From Bacillota bacterium (GTDB lineage: Bacteria; Vulcanimicrobiota; JAJTBE01), in contig JAJTBE010000136.1 of the NCBI GenBank assembly GCA_021287065.1, positions 1 to 42,382 on the forward strand: DNA of 42,382 nucleotides. The letters run 5' to 3'. The notes beneath the pieces were generated by a model. The model was given only the letters and a program-made list of their open reading frames with translations. It was not told where the DNA came from and did not search any database. The stretch's first letter is position 1. Every line of letters begins with the position of its first letter. A program made the position numbers and the translations under genes. This document shows, in pieces, positions 1 to 7,243 of this stretch.

Positions 1-151
1 CCTAACCCCTCCGGTCGGTCCCCAATTCAAAAGTTTTGGGAAGGAGGTCCGGAGGAAACTTTTTCCAAAAAAGTTTTCTCCGGGAGCTGGGCGTGCGGTT
101 ATAATTATTGTGAGTGATCAGATAAATCCATGCCTTAATTCATGGGCATTG
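1..151 (-). mobile_element. Hairpin-rich TIR element (family A), inverted copy cut by the window edge
   Basis: This stretch is the reverse complement of the family A repeat seen at 6054-6372, 6416-6706 and 33231-33561. Read on the minus strand it starts at 151 with CAATGCCCATGAATTAAGGC. It continues through the conserved GATCACTCAC segment and then the AAACTTTTT/AAAAAGTTT hairpin at about 51-78, and it runs off the left edge of the window. It carries the short variant (CCGGACC) at the point where some copies have a GC-rich hairpin insert. No protein is encoded; a short ORF across it is not credible. Confidence 0.75.
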
Positions 152-212
152 CCCTATAGCTGGAGTTGTATTTCCATTTTGGAGATTGAGGATAGAAAAC
201 GAGATTGTTTAA

Positions 213-246
213 CCGGGGGACAGGCGGGACGCCTGCGATCTGGCAG
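213..246 (+). repeat. GC-rich palindromic repeat shared with 41874-41900
   Basis: The core CAGGCGGGACGCCTG forms a short hairpin. The surrounding GACAGGCGGGACGCCTGCG then GATCTGGCA recurs in reverse complement at about 41874-41900, next to the tandem repeats at the far end of the window. It looks like a REP-type dispersed intergenic palindrome. The rest of 152-332 holds no gene or other recognisable feature. Confidence 0.55.
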
Positions 247-379
247 TCGCCGGCGTTTTATTGCCGTTATGAAGTTTACTGATGATTTGAGTTTGTTTCC
301 GGCGAACTTATTGGCTCACTTATTATGGTAATGAATTAAAACCTGTTAAATGGAAAAAAAGAATTAAATAGATTAATGG

Positions 380-925
380 ATTTATCTAATCGCTCACGAG
401 AATTCTAACCGCTTGCCCTGCTCCCAGAGAAAACTTTTTGAAAAAAGTTTCCTCCGGACCTCCTTCCCAAAACTTTTGAATTGAGGGACCGACCGGGGGA
501 ATTGGGAGACCGACGGGGAGTTAGAACCCTCAGAGGGAACCACGCTTTTTGGAAAAGCGGGCTTCCCAAATAAAAGATTCATAACCATTCGCCCAACTCC
601 CAGAGAAGACTTTTTGAAAAAAGTTTCCTCCGGACCTCCATCCCAAAACTTTTGAATTGAGGAACCGACCGGGGGAATTGGAAGACCGACCAGGGGAAAT
701 GGAGATCGACGGGGAGTTAGGACCATCAGAAGGAATCACGCTTTTTTGAAAAAGCGGGCTTCCCAAATAAAAGATTCATAGCCATTTGCCCAGCTCCCAG
801 AGAAAACTTTTTGAAAAAAGTTTCCTCCGGACCTCCTTCCCAAAACTTTTGAATTGAGGGACCGACCGGGGGAATTGAGAGACCGACCAAAGGAAATGGG
901 GACCGACGGGGAGTTAGGACCCTCA
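380..925 (+). repeat. Tandem array of three family A repeat bodies
   Basis: Three head-to-tail units begin with GCCCnnCTCC at 415, 591 and 788, giving periods of about 176 and 197 bp. Each unit has three parts: a hairpin of the form AAACTTTTTGAAAAAAGTTT, the segment CCCAAAACTTTTGAATTGAG followed by GACCGACC motifs, and a second hairpin CGCTTTTT...AAAGCG followed by GGGCTTCCCAAATAAAAGATT. A partial left end resembling the terminal part of complete copies precedes unit 1 (GATTTATCTAATCGCTCACG, from 380). The number of GACCGACC-type submotifs differs between units. Short ORFs on both strands across the array are repeat translations, not genes. Confidence 0.8.
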
Positions 926-960
926 GTTGAAGTTTTGCGTTGCTGTTTTACTGATTTTTT

Positions 961-2259
961 CTATTTTTTCAGAACTTTATCGAGCCAGTTGAACATTATT
1001 GCGTTGGAGAATGATGCTGCTCCCATTTGGCAGTGAGCTTGTGAGGCGTTTTTGCCGGTGAACATGTAGAATTCTTTTGGGCATTTTAATGCATCATACA
1101 GAATTTTTGCCTGATTATGCATAAACTGGTCTGCTGAACTATCTATTACAAGCATGTTACATTTAATTTTATCTGCGTGTCCTTTCATTGTGTATTGAAA
1201 TGTTTTCTTTACATATTCGGATGGTGAGGAGGCGCCGAGGACCCACATTCCGTGTTGTAATCCCCATTTGATTGTGGGATTTTTCTCACCGGCGTTTTGA
1301 ACCAATGTATCAAAGAGTCTGGGGTTTGTATCCATAAGTTTAAGAAAGGATTCGGGAACTTTATCGGTAAAATTTGAAGCTACATCGTAAATGCCGCCGT
1401 TTGCAATGCAGGCTTTTATTCTATGTTCAACGGAAACAGCTCTTGGGGCGAGATACCCTCCGAAGCTTATTCCGATCAAAGCTATTTTGTCTTTGTCCAC
1501 ATCATGTCTTTTTACCGCCCAGTCAACTACTGGTGTTACTACATTTTCCCAGTCAGGTCTGAAAATCAGGTTTTGTTCCCTTAATGCCGACCCCTGCCCT
1601 GGTCCTTCAAATACGAGGCAATTGTAGCCTCTGGATCTTGCTGCGTCGGCAAACTGCATACAAATCTCTTCGCCAGTTCCATCGAAACCGGTATGGATTA
1701 TAACAAGAGGTGATTTTCGGGAAGATTTATCAGAAGTAATAAAATATCCCGGTAGAGTGGTTTTTTCGTAGGGTATTCTTATGGGTTTTATGTATGGCAT
1801 GTATTTTATAGCTTTAAGAAAGCAGTCTTTGCTTTTTTTTGCGGTTTGGAGTGATTTCTCCCTGACTTCCGGGGCATCCATATAGAATCCGGCGATTCTG
1901 TAATAGCTTGCAGCTTTATAATAGGCTTCCCTTGCTGATTCTGTATATCCCTGTTTTTCCCATTTTGCTGCATCTGATGCTACCTGATCCGCTAGTTTGT
2001 TCCATTCTTCATACCAGCTTTGAAAATCACATTCTTTTATTTTTTTTGCTGTAGTAATTACTTCTCCCACATCTGAACCCTGGGTGTAGGATGCTCCGAG
2101 AACTCTTATCAGTTCGAATGAAAAACCGGAATCTTTGAATATGAGGTTTGTAAACCAGTTTTCTCCATTGTTTTGTATATTATTTTCCGCATTTACAGTT
2201 ATTGTGCAGAAGGTTAATGAAAAACATATAAGGATGAGAATAAGAATGTATTTACGCAT
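961..2259 (-). CDS. Secreted alpha/beta hydrolase (dienelactone hydrolase/FrsA-like)
   Basis: 432-residue predicted exported serine hydrolase. Residues 1-24 (MRKYILILILICFSLTFC and following) form a signal peptide, possibly a lipoprotein-like one. The N-terminal half is helical and lid-like. The hydrolase domain follows with HTGFDGTGEE near the oxyanion region and the nucleophile elbow GISFGGY, Ser265. The candidate acid is Asp in LVIDSSADQFMHN and the candidate base is His in SQAHCQMGA. This HCQMGA context occurs in the family of 2,6-dihydroxypseudooxynicotine hydrolase and related peptidase-like hydrolases. The substrate is unknown. A longer reading from 2325 is rejected: its extra codons lie in the inverted-repeat element, while the ATG at 2259 has AAAGGA eight bases upstream. 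It stands alone between repeats and rubrerythrin. Confidence 0.85.
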   Translation of the reverse strand: MRKYILILILICFSLTFCTITVNAENNIQNNGENWFTNLIFKDSGFSFELIRVLGASYTQGSDVGEVITTAKKIKECDFQSWYEEWNKLADQVASDAAKWEKQGYTESAREAYYKAASYYRIAGFYMDAPEVREKSLQTAKKSKDCFLKAIKYMPYIKPIRIPYEKTTLPGYFITSDKSSRKSPLVIIHTGFDGTGEEICMQFADAARSRGYNCLVFEGPGQGSALREQNLIFRPDWENVVTPVVDWAVKRHDVDKDKIALIGISFGGYLAPRAVSVEHRIKACIANGGIYDVASNFTDKVPESFLKLMDTNPRLFDTLVQNAGEKNPTIKWGLQHGMWVLGASSPSEYVKKTFQYTMKGHADKIKCNMLVIDSSADQFMHNQAKILYDALKCPKEFYMFTGKNASQAHCQMGAASFSNAIMFNWLDKVLKK

Positions 2260-2287
2260 TAGTAGTCCTTTCTGTTGGATATACGAA

Positions 2288-2394
2288 GAGGCTGTCCCGA
2301 AGGGCAGGTTTTCTTTTCCGAGCATGTCTGAAATGCGGGTTTTATTTCAGATTAAATTTCAGAATAGGTTAATCCTGACTTTGGGGACAGCCTC
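2288..2394. repeat. Long inverted repeat with GAGGCTGTCCC/GGGACAGCCTC ends
   Basis: Arms GAGGCTGTCCC (2288-2298) and GGGGACAGCCTC (2383-2394) enclose about 85 bases with further dyad potential (TCAGGATTAA against TTAATCTGA). The same GAGGCTGTC stem forms compact terminators at 5877-5943 and 41647-41685. Here the loop is much larger and no T-run follows the stem. It lies between rubrerythrin and the hydrolase, so it may end or attenuate rubrerythrin transcription. Confidence 0.6.
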
Positions 2395-2422
2395 CCGTAA
2401 AAATCAATTAATTTGATTTGCT

Positions 2423-2929
2423 TTATTTGAATTCGACAAATCTTTCTTTTGCTGCCTGACAGACGGGGCATTTGTCGGGTGCTTCACCTTCGCAGGTGTA
2501 TCCGCATTTATCACATATGTAAACAGCGCCGAGTTCGATATCTTTTCCGCCGTCAACAATGTTTTTGGCATCGAGATACATTTTTTCGTGGATTTTTTCA
2601 GCTTCGATTGCATAGTGAATGGAAAGTTTTGCTTCTTTTTCATTCTGAAGTTTTGCTACTTCGTTGTATGCGGGATACATTTCGTTAACTTCGAAGTTTT
2701 CTCCGCCGGCTGCTTCAAGAAGGTTTTCGGATGTTGTTTTCTTGTATCCGAGAACTCCCATGTGGTTTGAAGCATGGACGAACTCTGCATAGGCGATTGC
2801 TTTGAACATTCTGGCTACATTGGGGAAGCCTTCTTTTTCTGCAATGCGTGCAAAATTGTCATATTTGTTTCTTGCCATACTTTCGCCTGCAAAGGCGTCA
2901 AGCATGTTTTTCTTTGTCATTTCGTGCAT
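2423..2929 (-). CDS. rbr: Rubrerythrin
   Basis: 168-residue non-haem diiron peroxidase that reduces hydrogen peroxide in anaerobes and microaerophiles. The N-terminal ferritin-like four-helix domain contains AFAGESMARNKY and EFVHASNHM, then AIEAEKIHEKMY, carrying the Glu/His diiron ligands. The C-terminal rubredoxin-like domain has two CxxC pairs, CDKCGY and CPVCQ. Length and order are those of classical rubrerythrin. The start at 2929 is chosen because GGAGG sits eight bases upstream on the minus strand; the 38 extra residues of a longer reading do not belong to the family. It is divergent from gcvT. The role is oxidative stress defence, which suggests an anaerobic or oxygen-sensitive host. 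Confidence 0.95.
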   Translation of the reverse strand: MHEMTKKNMLDAFAGESMARNKYDNFARIAEKEGFPNVARMFKAIAYAEFVHASNHMGVLGYKKTTSENLLEAAGGENFEVNEMYPAYNEVAKLQNEKEAKLSIHYAIEAEKIHEKMYLDAKNIVDGGKDIELGAVYICDKCGYTCEGEAPDKCPVCQAAKERFVEFK

Positions 2930-3141
2930 GGTCTGACCTCCAAGATTATTTGCTTTGGATTCGGTTGAATATCCTGAATTAAAACTATTATCTATTTTAC
3001 CAAAGACATGTTTTTCTATATTGATGAAAATCCTTCTGTTCAAAATATGTTAAAGAAGTTGAATCATATCGAAAATATATCTAAAGGATTTTGTTAATCT
3101 TTGAACAAGATTTGTATCTACGAATTCATTGGAGGTTTCTC
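2930..3141. promoter_or_regulatory. Divergent intergenic region between rbr and gcvT
   Basis: This AT-rich 212-bp region must hold the promoters of rubrerythrin (leftward) and gcvT (rightward). The sites I can see are the two ribosome binding sites (GGAGG on each strand) and a spaced inverted pair GTTCAAA (near 3040) and TTTGAAC (near 3101). I do not see a glycine riboswitch or a convincing consensus promoter. Confidence 0.4.
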
Positions 3142-4296
3142 ATGGACAATGTTGTACAGTTAAAAAAGACTGCCTTATATGAAAGGCATGTTGAGGCAAA
3201 TGCTAAAATGGCTGAATTTGCCGGATATATGATGCCTATTGAATATCCTTCCGGTATTATAAAAGAGCACGAACTTGTCAGAAGTTCTGCAGGGCTTTTT
3301 GACCTTTCACATATGGGGGAAATTGAGATACGGGGCGAATGGGCTGAAGAACTTGTTCAGTATATTATTGCCAATGATATTTCCGCGCTGCTTCCGGGCA
3401 GTGTGATTTATACACCTGTCTGCAACCATCAGGGCGGGGTAGTGGATGATGTTCTTGTTTATAAAATGGAAGATCGGATTATGCTTGTTGTTAATGCTTC
3501 CAACAAAGACAAGGTTCACAAATGGCTTATGGATCAGGAAAGATGGTTCTGCTCCCAGCCTGAGCGTTATTCGTGTCTTGTTGTGGACAGAAGCGAAAAG
3601 CTTTCGATTATTGCCATTCAGGGACCGAAAGCTGAGGAAATTCTTCAGAAGGTTACTCCTGTAAATCTTTCTGAGATTGGTTATTACACTTTTGTAAAGG
3701 GTGGTATTTGTAAGTCTGAAGGTATTATCTCCCGCACTGGTTATACTGGTGAAGACGGTTTTGAACTTTATGTGCCCAACGAAGATGCTGTTGCAATATG
3801 GGATACAGTTCTTGATGCCGGCAGGGAATATGGCCTTGCTCCTATTGGTCTGGGTGCAAGAGACACACTAAGGTTTGAAGCTAAGTATCCCCTTTACGGA
3901 CATGAACTCAATGATGACCGCACTCCTTTTGAATCAGGAATAGGTTGGGCTGTGAAGCTTGAGAAAAATGACTTCATCGGCAAAGATCCACTGAAGAAAT
4001 TTGAAACTGAAAAGCCTGCACGGAAAATGATAGGTTTTGAGATGAAAAAACCGGGTATTGCAAGAAAAGATCACAAGGTTTTCAATGCCGAAGGTAAAGA
4101 GATTGGGGTTGTCACTTCCGGTTCATTCTCTCCCAGTCTGAAGAAAAATCTTGGCCTTGCTGTTGTGGACAGAAAAGGTATTAAGATCGGAACTCAGATT
4201 AACATTGAGATTCGTGGCAGAATGGTACCTGCACAGGTAATAAAAACTCCTTTTTACAAAGGATCGGTAAAATCAGCAAAGAAAAATGCTGACTAA
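3142..4296 (+). CDS. gcvT: Glycine cleavage system T protein (aminomethyltransferase)
   Basis: 384 residues. It transfers the methylene group from aminomethylated lipoyl-GcvH to tetrahydrofolate and releases ammonia. Family hallmarks include GLFDLSHMGEIEIRG near residue 60, the folate/active-site segment SRTGYTGEDGFELY near 200, GLGARDTLRFEAKYPLYGHE near 245, and the C-terminal barrel with GVVTSGSFSPSLKKNLGLA. The start at 3142 has GGAGG seven bases upstream; 17 extra N-terminal residues of a longer reading are unsupported. gcvH follows 50 bases downstream, so the two form an operon. The glycine decarboxylase gcvP genes that usually follow are absent here and must be elsewhere if the system is complete. 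Confidence 0.97.
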   Translation: MDNVVQLKKTALYERHVEANAKMAEFAGYMMPIEYPSGIIKEHELVRSSAGLFDLSHMGEIEIRGEWAEELVQYIIANDISALLPGSVIYTPVCNHQGGVVDDVLVYKMEDRIMLVVNASNKDKVHKWLMDQERWFCSQPERYSCLVVDRSEKLSIIAIQGPKAEEILQKVTPVNLSEIGYYTFVKGGICKSEGIISRTGYTGEDGFELYVPNEDAVAIWDTVLDAGREYGLAPIGLGARDTLRFEAKYPLYGHELNDDRTPFESGIGWAVKLEKNDFIGKDPLKKFETEKPARKMIGFEMKKPGIARKDHKVFNAEGKEIGVVTSGSFSPSLKKNLGLAVVDRKGIKIGTQINIEIRGRMVPAQVIKTPFYKGSVKSAKKNAD

Positions 4297-4346
4297 ATGA
4301 AAATTCTTAATATGATGATATAATCATAAAATAATCAGGAGGACAA

Positions 4347-4754
4347 ATGTCAACAGTACTTGATGGGCTTTATTACACAAAAGAGCACGAATGGGTAAAG
4401 GTTGAAGACGGCGTTGCCACAATCGGAATCACTGATCATGCACAGGGTCAGCTTGGAGACATTGTTTTTATCGAGCTGCCTTCACCCGGCGATGAAGTAA
4501 CCCAGATGCTGGAGTGTGGTGTTGTTGAATCGGTGAAAACCGCATCAGACCTTTTCTCACCGGTTAGCGGCGAAGTTGTGGAAGCAAACAAAAATCTTCT
4601 TCAGGAAGTTGATGGAGAAGATAATGAGGATTTCCATCCTGAGTATGTAAATACTGATCCTTACGGACAGGGCTGGATGCTTAAAATAAAGCTTTCAAAA
4701 CCTGAAGAAATTGAACAGCTTCTTTCTGCAGAAGACTATAAGAAGCTTATCTAA
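4347..4754 (+). CDS. gcvH: Glycine cleavage system H protein
   Basis: 135-residue lipoyl carrier that shuttles the aminomethyl group between GcvP, GcvT and dihydrolipoamide dehydrogenase. The lipoylation site is Lys64 in ESVKTASDLFSPVSGEV. The N-terminal YTKEHEWVKVEDG and the C-terminal DPYGQGWMLKIK are typical. AGGAGG lies seven bases before the ATG. The protein is a few residues longer than the usual 125-130. Translation ends just before a clear intrinsic terminator, closing a gcvTH unit. Confidence 0.97.
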   Translation: MSTVLDGLYYTKEHEWVKVEDGVATIGITDHAQGQLGDIVFIELPSPGDEVTQMLECGVVESVKTASDLFSPVSGEVVEANKNLLQEVDGEDNEDFHPEYVNTDPYGQGWMLKIKLSKPEEIEQLLSAEDYKKLI

Positions 4755-4765
4755 GCGATTATACA

Positions 4766-4810
4766 ATCAGGTTGTATTGAGTAAGATTCTTACAACCTGA
4801 TTTTTATTTT
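4766..4810 (+). terminator. Intrinsic terminator after gcvH
   Basis: Perfect 11-bp stem ATCAGGTTGTA (4766-4776) and TACAACCTGAT (4791-4801), 14-base loop, followed by TTTTTATTTT. It ends the gcvTH transcript. Confidence 0.9.
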
Positions 4811-4998
4811 CCGTTCAGAAAATATTCCTCTTAAATTTATGCCAGGAGGAATATTCCATAAAAGGGTGTTTACATGAATCTTTTGATGAAGAATCTTTAT
4901 TTTTTACGGTTCATGAGAGGATTTTTTCTTCTTTATATCTAATCTAAATTAAGGATAATGATTTCGGGAGATAAAAACTAAATCAAGAGGTGCGGATT

Positions 4999-5853
4999 AT
5001 GCTATCCGAGGAAAAAAACACACAGACTACAGAAACACAGAATGAGCCCACACCTGAAACTTCCGGTAACGGTTCGAGCAACGCAGCTGAAGGTGTGCTT
5101 CAGGACAGAAGGCATTTCAGACGAAAAGCGTTAAAGCTTAATAAGATTTTTGTCGGTGAAGTAGGCGAAGGTCTGGATGTTGCTCCTATTTATCTTTATA
5201 TAGTTGATATTTCAGAAGGCGGTTTACGAATCACCAGTGATATGAATCTGCCTATGGACTATGTTTTCCATCTGAGCTTAATTCTGGATATGCCAAAACC
5301 TCTTGATACGGATATTAAGATTATCTGGAGAAGGGAAATTTTCGGTGGAACCAACCTGTTCGGCGTCCAGTTTATGAATCCGTCGGATGAAGCGAAGCAG
5401 CTTATCAAAGACTTTATGGAACAACATTCTGCTGAAGGCAAACGCCGTGCATACAGGCTTGACAGAATACTTCCCGTTGAAATGGAAATCGAAGACCGGG
5501 CAGAAATTTTCAACACCCTTACTCTGGACCTCAGCACAGTGGGTATGAGAATTTCAAACCCGTTCCCCCTTCCTTACGACAAGAAAATCAGGATTAAACT
5601 TATGCTTGATTTTGAAGATACTCCTGTCCATCTCGATGCAAGGCTTGTTTGGCAGAAAGAGACCACTTACAACCAGTATGTTGCAGGTATTGAGTTTACT
5701 GATCTCAGAATGGATGATAAGGGAAGAATCAACCTTTATATTGACAGAGCCATTTCCGGCGAACTTGATAGAAAGATTATAAAGGAGCTTCCTGAGGAAG
5801 TTTTCGATTTCCCGCTTAAACGCTACAATGAAGAGAAGAAAAGGAACTATTAA
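4999..5853 (+). CDS. Double PilZ-domain protein (probable c-di-GMP receptor)
   Basis: 284-residue soluble protein with a low-complexity Thr/Glu-rich first 35 residues and two PilZ domains in tandem. Domain 1 has DRRHFRRKAL followed by DISEGGLRI. Domain 2 has GKRRAYRLDR followed by LDLSTVGMRI. These match the RxxxR and (D/N)xSxxG c-di-GMP-binding motifs, so both sites look potentially competent. PilZ proteins transmit c-di-GMP levels to motility, polysaccharide or secretion machinery. No partner is adjacent, so the output is unknown. The start at ATG 4999 is preferred over GTG 4990, because the GTG lies in the AAGAGG ribosome binding site. It is monocistronic, between two terminators. Confidence 0.9.
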   Translation: MLSEEKNTQTTETQNEPTPETSGNGSSNAAEGVLQDRRHFRRKALKLNKIFVGEVGEGLDVAPIYLYIVDISEGGLRITSDMNLPMDYVFHLSLILDMPKPLDTDIKIIWRREIFGGTNLFGVQFMNPSDEAKQLIKDFMEQHSAEGKRRAYRLDRILPVEMEIEDRAEIFNTLTLDLSTVGMRISNPFPLPYDKKIRIKLMLDFEDTPVHLDARLVWQKETTYNQYVAGIEFTDLRMDDKGRINLYIDRAISGELDRKIIKELPEEVFDFPLKRYNEEKKRNY

Positions 5854-5876
5854 GGGACTTTTCTGAAGAATAAATC

Positions 5877-5943
5877 GAAGAGGCTGTCTTATAACCCGGA
5901 AGTTAAAAAGAGCAATCAGGGTTATGAGACAGTCTCTTTTTGT
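5877..5943 (+). terminator. Intrinsic terminator with GAGGCTGTC-type stem
   Basis: Stem GAAGAGGCTGTCTTATAACC pairs imperfectly with GGGTTATGAGACAGTCTCTT. A run of T follows (TCTCTTTTTGTTT). It ends the PilZ gene. The outer stem is shared with 41647-41685 and with the arms at 2288-2394. Confidence 0.85.
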
Positions 5944-6053
5944 TTGTGCGTGGATTGAAAATCCCGGTTTCCGGAGATTCTGTAAAATACTATTTTACAG
6001 GGGTGTTTTTCAGGGTAAAGAACAAGCTCCGGTATTTTTGTATGGGTGTTACT

Positions 6054-6372
6054 AATGCCATTGGATTAATGTACGGATTTATCTGCTTCTCAATTATTAT
6101 TATGCTGGTTCACTGCGATAATCATGCCGGTTTGCCCAGCTCCCGGAAAAAACTTTTTGAAAAAAGTTTCCTCGCGCCCGCCCTGCGGGCAGGCACCCGC
6201 CATCCCAAAACTTTTGAATTGGGGGACCGACCGGGGACCGGGGGGATTTGGGACCCTCAGAGGAAACCACGCTTTTTTAAAAAAGCGGGGTTGCCCTCCG
6301 AACCTCCCTCCTTGAAAAACAGGAGTGTTGGGCTTGGGGATTGGAGTGGTTTTTACTAATTCAGCGGCATTG
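6054..6372 (+). mobile_element. Family A TIR element, near-complete copy
   Basis: 319-bp non-coding element. The left end AATGCCATTGGATTAATG and right end TAATTCAGCGGCATTG are imperfect inverted repeats. The internal order is the A/T hairpin AAACTTTTTGAAAAAAGTTT, a GC-rich hairpin GCCCGCCCTGCGGGC, CCCAAAACTTTTGAATTGGG with GACCGACC motifs, a second hairpin CGCTTTTTTAAAAAAGCG, and CTCCTTGAAAAACAGGAGTG near the right end. No transposase is encoded, so it resembles a MITE mobilised in trans. I see no obvious target-site duplication. Confidence 0.7.
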
Positions 6373-6415
6373 AGACCGATCAGAGACCGGGGGATTATAG
6401 AAACGGAGAACGGGG

Positions 6416-6706
6416 CAATGCCACTGAATTAAGGCAAGAATTTATCTGAATGCTCACGAGAATTATGTCCGTCCGCCAAGCTTCCAGAGAAAACTTTTTG
6501 AAAAAAGTTTCCTCGCGCCCGCCCTGCGGGCAGGCACCCTCCATCCCAAAACTTTTGAATTGGGAGACCGACCGGGGGGATTTGGGACCCTCAGAGGGAA
6601 CCACGCTTTTTTGGAAAAGCGAGGTTGCCCTCCGAACCTCCCTCCTTGAAAAACAGGAGTGTTGAGCTTGGGGATTGGAGTTAGTTTTTCTATTTCATTA
6701 ATATTG
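6416..6706 (+). mobile_element. Family A TIR element, copy with degraded right end
   Basis: 291-bp copy starting CAATGCCACTGAATTAAGGC and carrying the same order of hairpins as 6054-6372, including the GC-rich GCCCGCCCTGCGGGC insert. The right end reads TTTCATTAATATTG, a decayed form of the terminal repeat. It lies in the same orientation 43 bp from the previous copy. Confidence 0.7.
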
Positions 6707-6758
6707 GAAACAAAATTATAGAGAGCAGAAAAATTATGCACCGAAAGCTTTTGCCGGA

Positions 6759-7200
6759 AGGGTTTGGGAAACGAACTTTTTTCAAAAAGCGGGTTTCCCA
6801 AAAAAAGATTAATAACCGTCCGCCCAGCTTCCAGAGAAAACTTTTTTGAAAAAAGTTTCCTCCGGACCTCCTTCCCAAAACTTTTGAATTGGGGGACCGA
6901 CCGGGGGGATTTGGGACCCTCAGAGGGAACCACGCTTTTTTAAAAAAGCGAGGTTACCCTCCGAACCTCCCTCCTTGAAAAACAGGAGTGTTGGGCTTAG
7001 GGATTGGAGTGGTTTTTACTAATTCATTGATATTGAGGGACCGACCGGGGACTGTGGGGATTTGGGACCGTCAGAGGAAACTACACTTTTTTAAAAAAGC
7101 GGGGTTTCCTCCGAACCTCTTTCCTTGAAAAACAAGAGTATTTTACTGTAGTAAATATCCCCGAAAAACAAGAGCATCTTATTGAAGTAAATATAACGGT
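6759..7200 (+). repeat. Partial, partly tandem family A copies
   Basis: 6759-6830 resembles the tail-to-head junction of the 380-925 array (CAAAAAGCGGGTTTCCC...AAAGATTAATAACC). A full body with the short CCGGACC variant follows, ending AATTCATTGATATTG at 7021-7035. A further 3' half-copy spans 7036-7200 (GACCGACC, ACTTTTTTAAAAAAGCGGGG, CTTGAAAAACAAGAG). It ends just before the kinase stop codon. No gene is present. Confidence 0.65.
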
Positions 7201-7243
7201 GGTTTTTTTCAATAGATGTCTTTAGTCTTGTTTTGTGTATCTA

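Noticed and set aside
394..766. Minus-strand ORFs with repeated KSFLWE-like segments
   Set aside because: They lie fully inside the family A array and change frame with the repeat units.
1..960. CRISPR array
   Set aside because: Units are about 180 bp with no short spacers; the repeats are contiguous and hairpin-rich.
2260..2325. N-terminal extension of the hydrolase
   Set aside because: It lies in the inverted-repeat element and precedes a clear signal peptide with its own ribosome binding site at 2259.
3040..3141. Glycine riboswitch upstream of gcvT
   Set aside because: No conserved glycine-aptamer motifs and too little room; only AT-rich sequence is seen.
6463..6933. 156-aa minus-strand ORF
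   Set aside because: It spans two family A copies; its peptide segments recur at 394-766 and 33225-33494, showing that it is repeat-derived.
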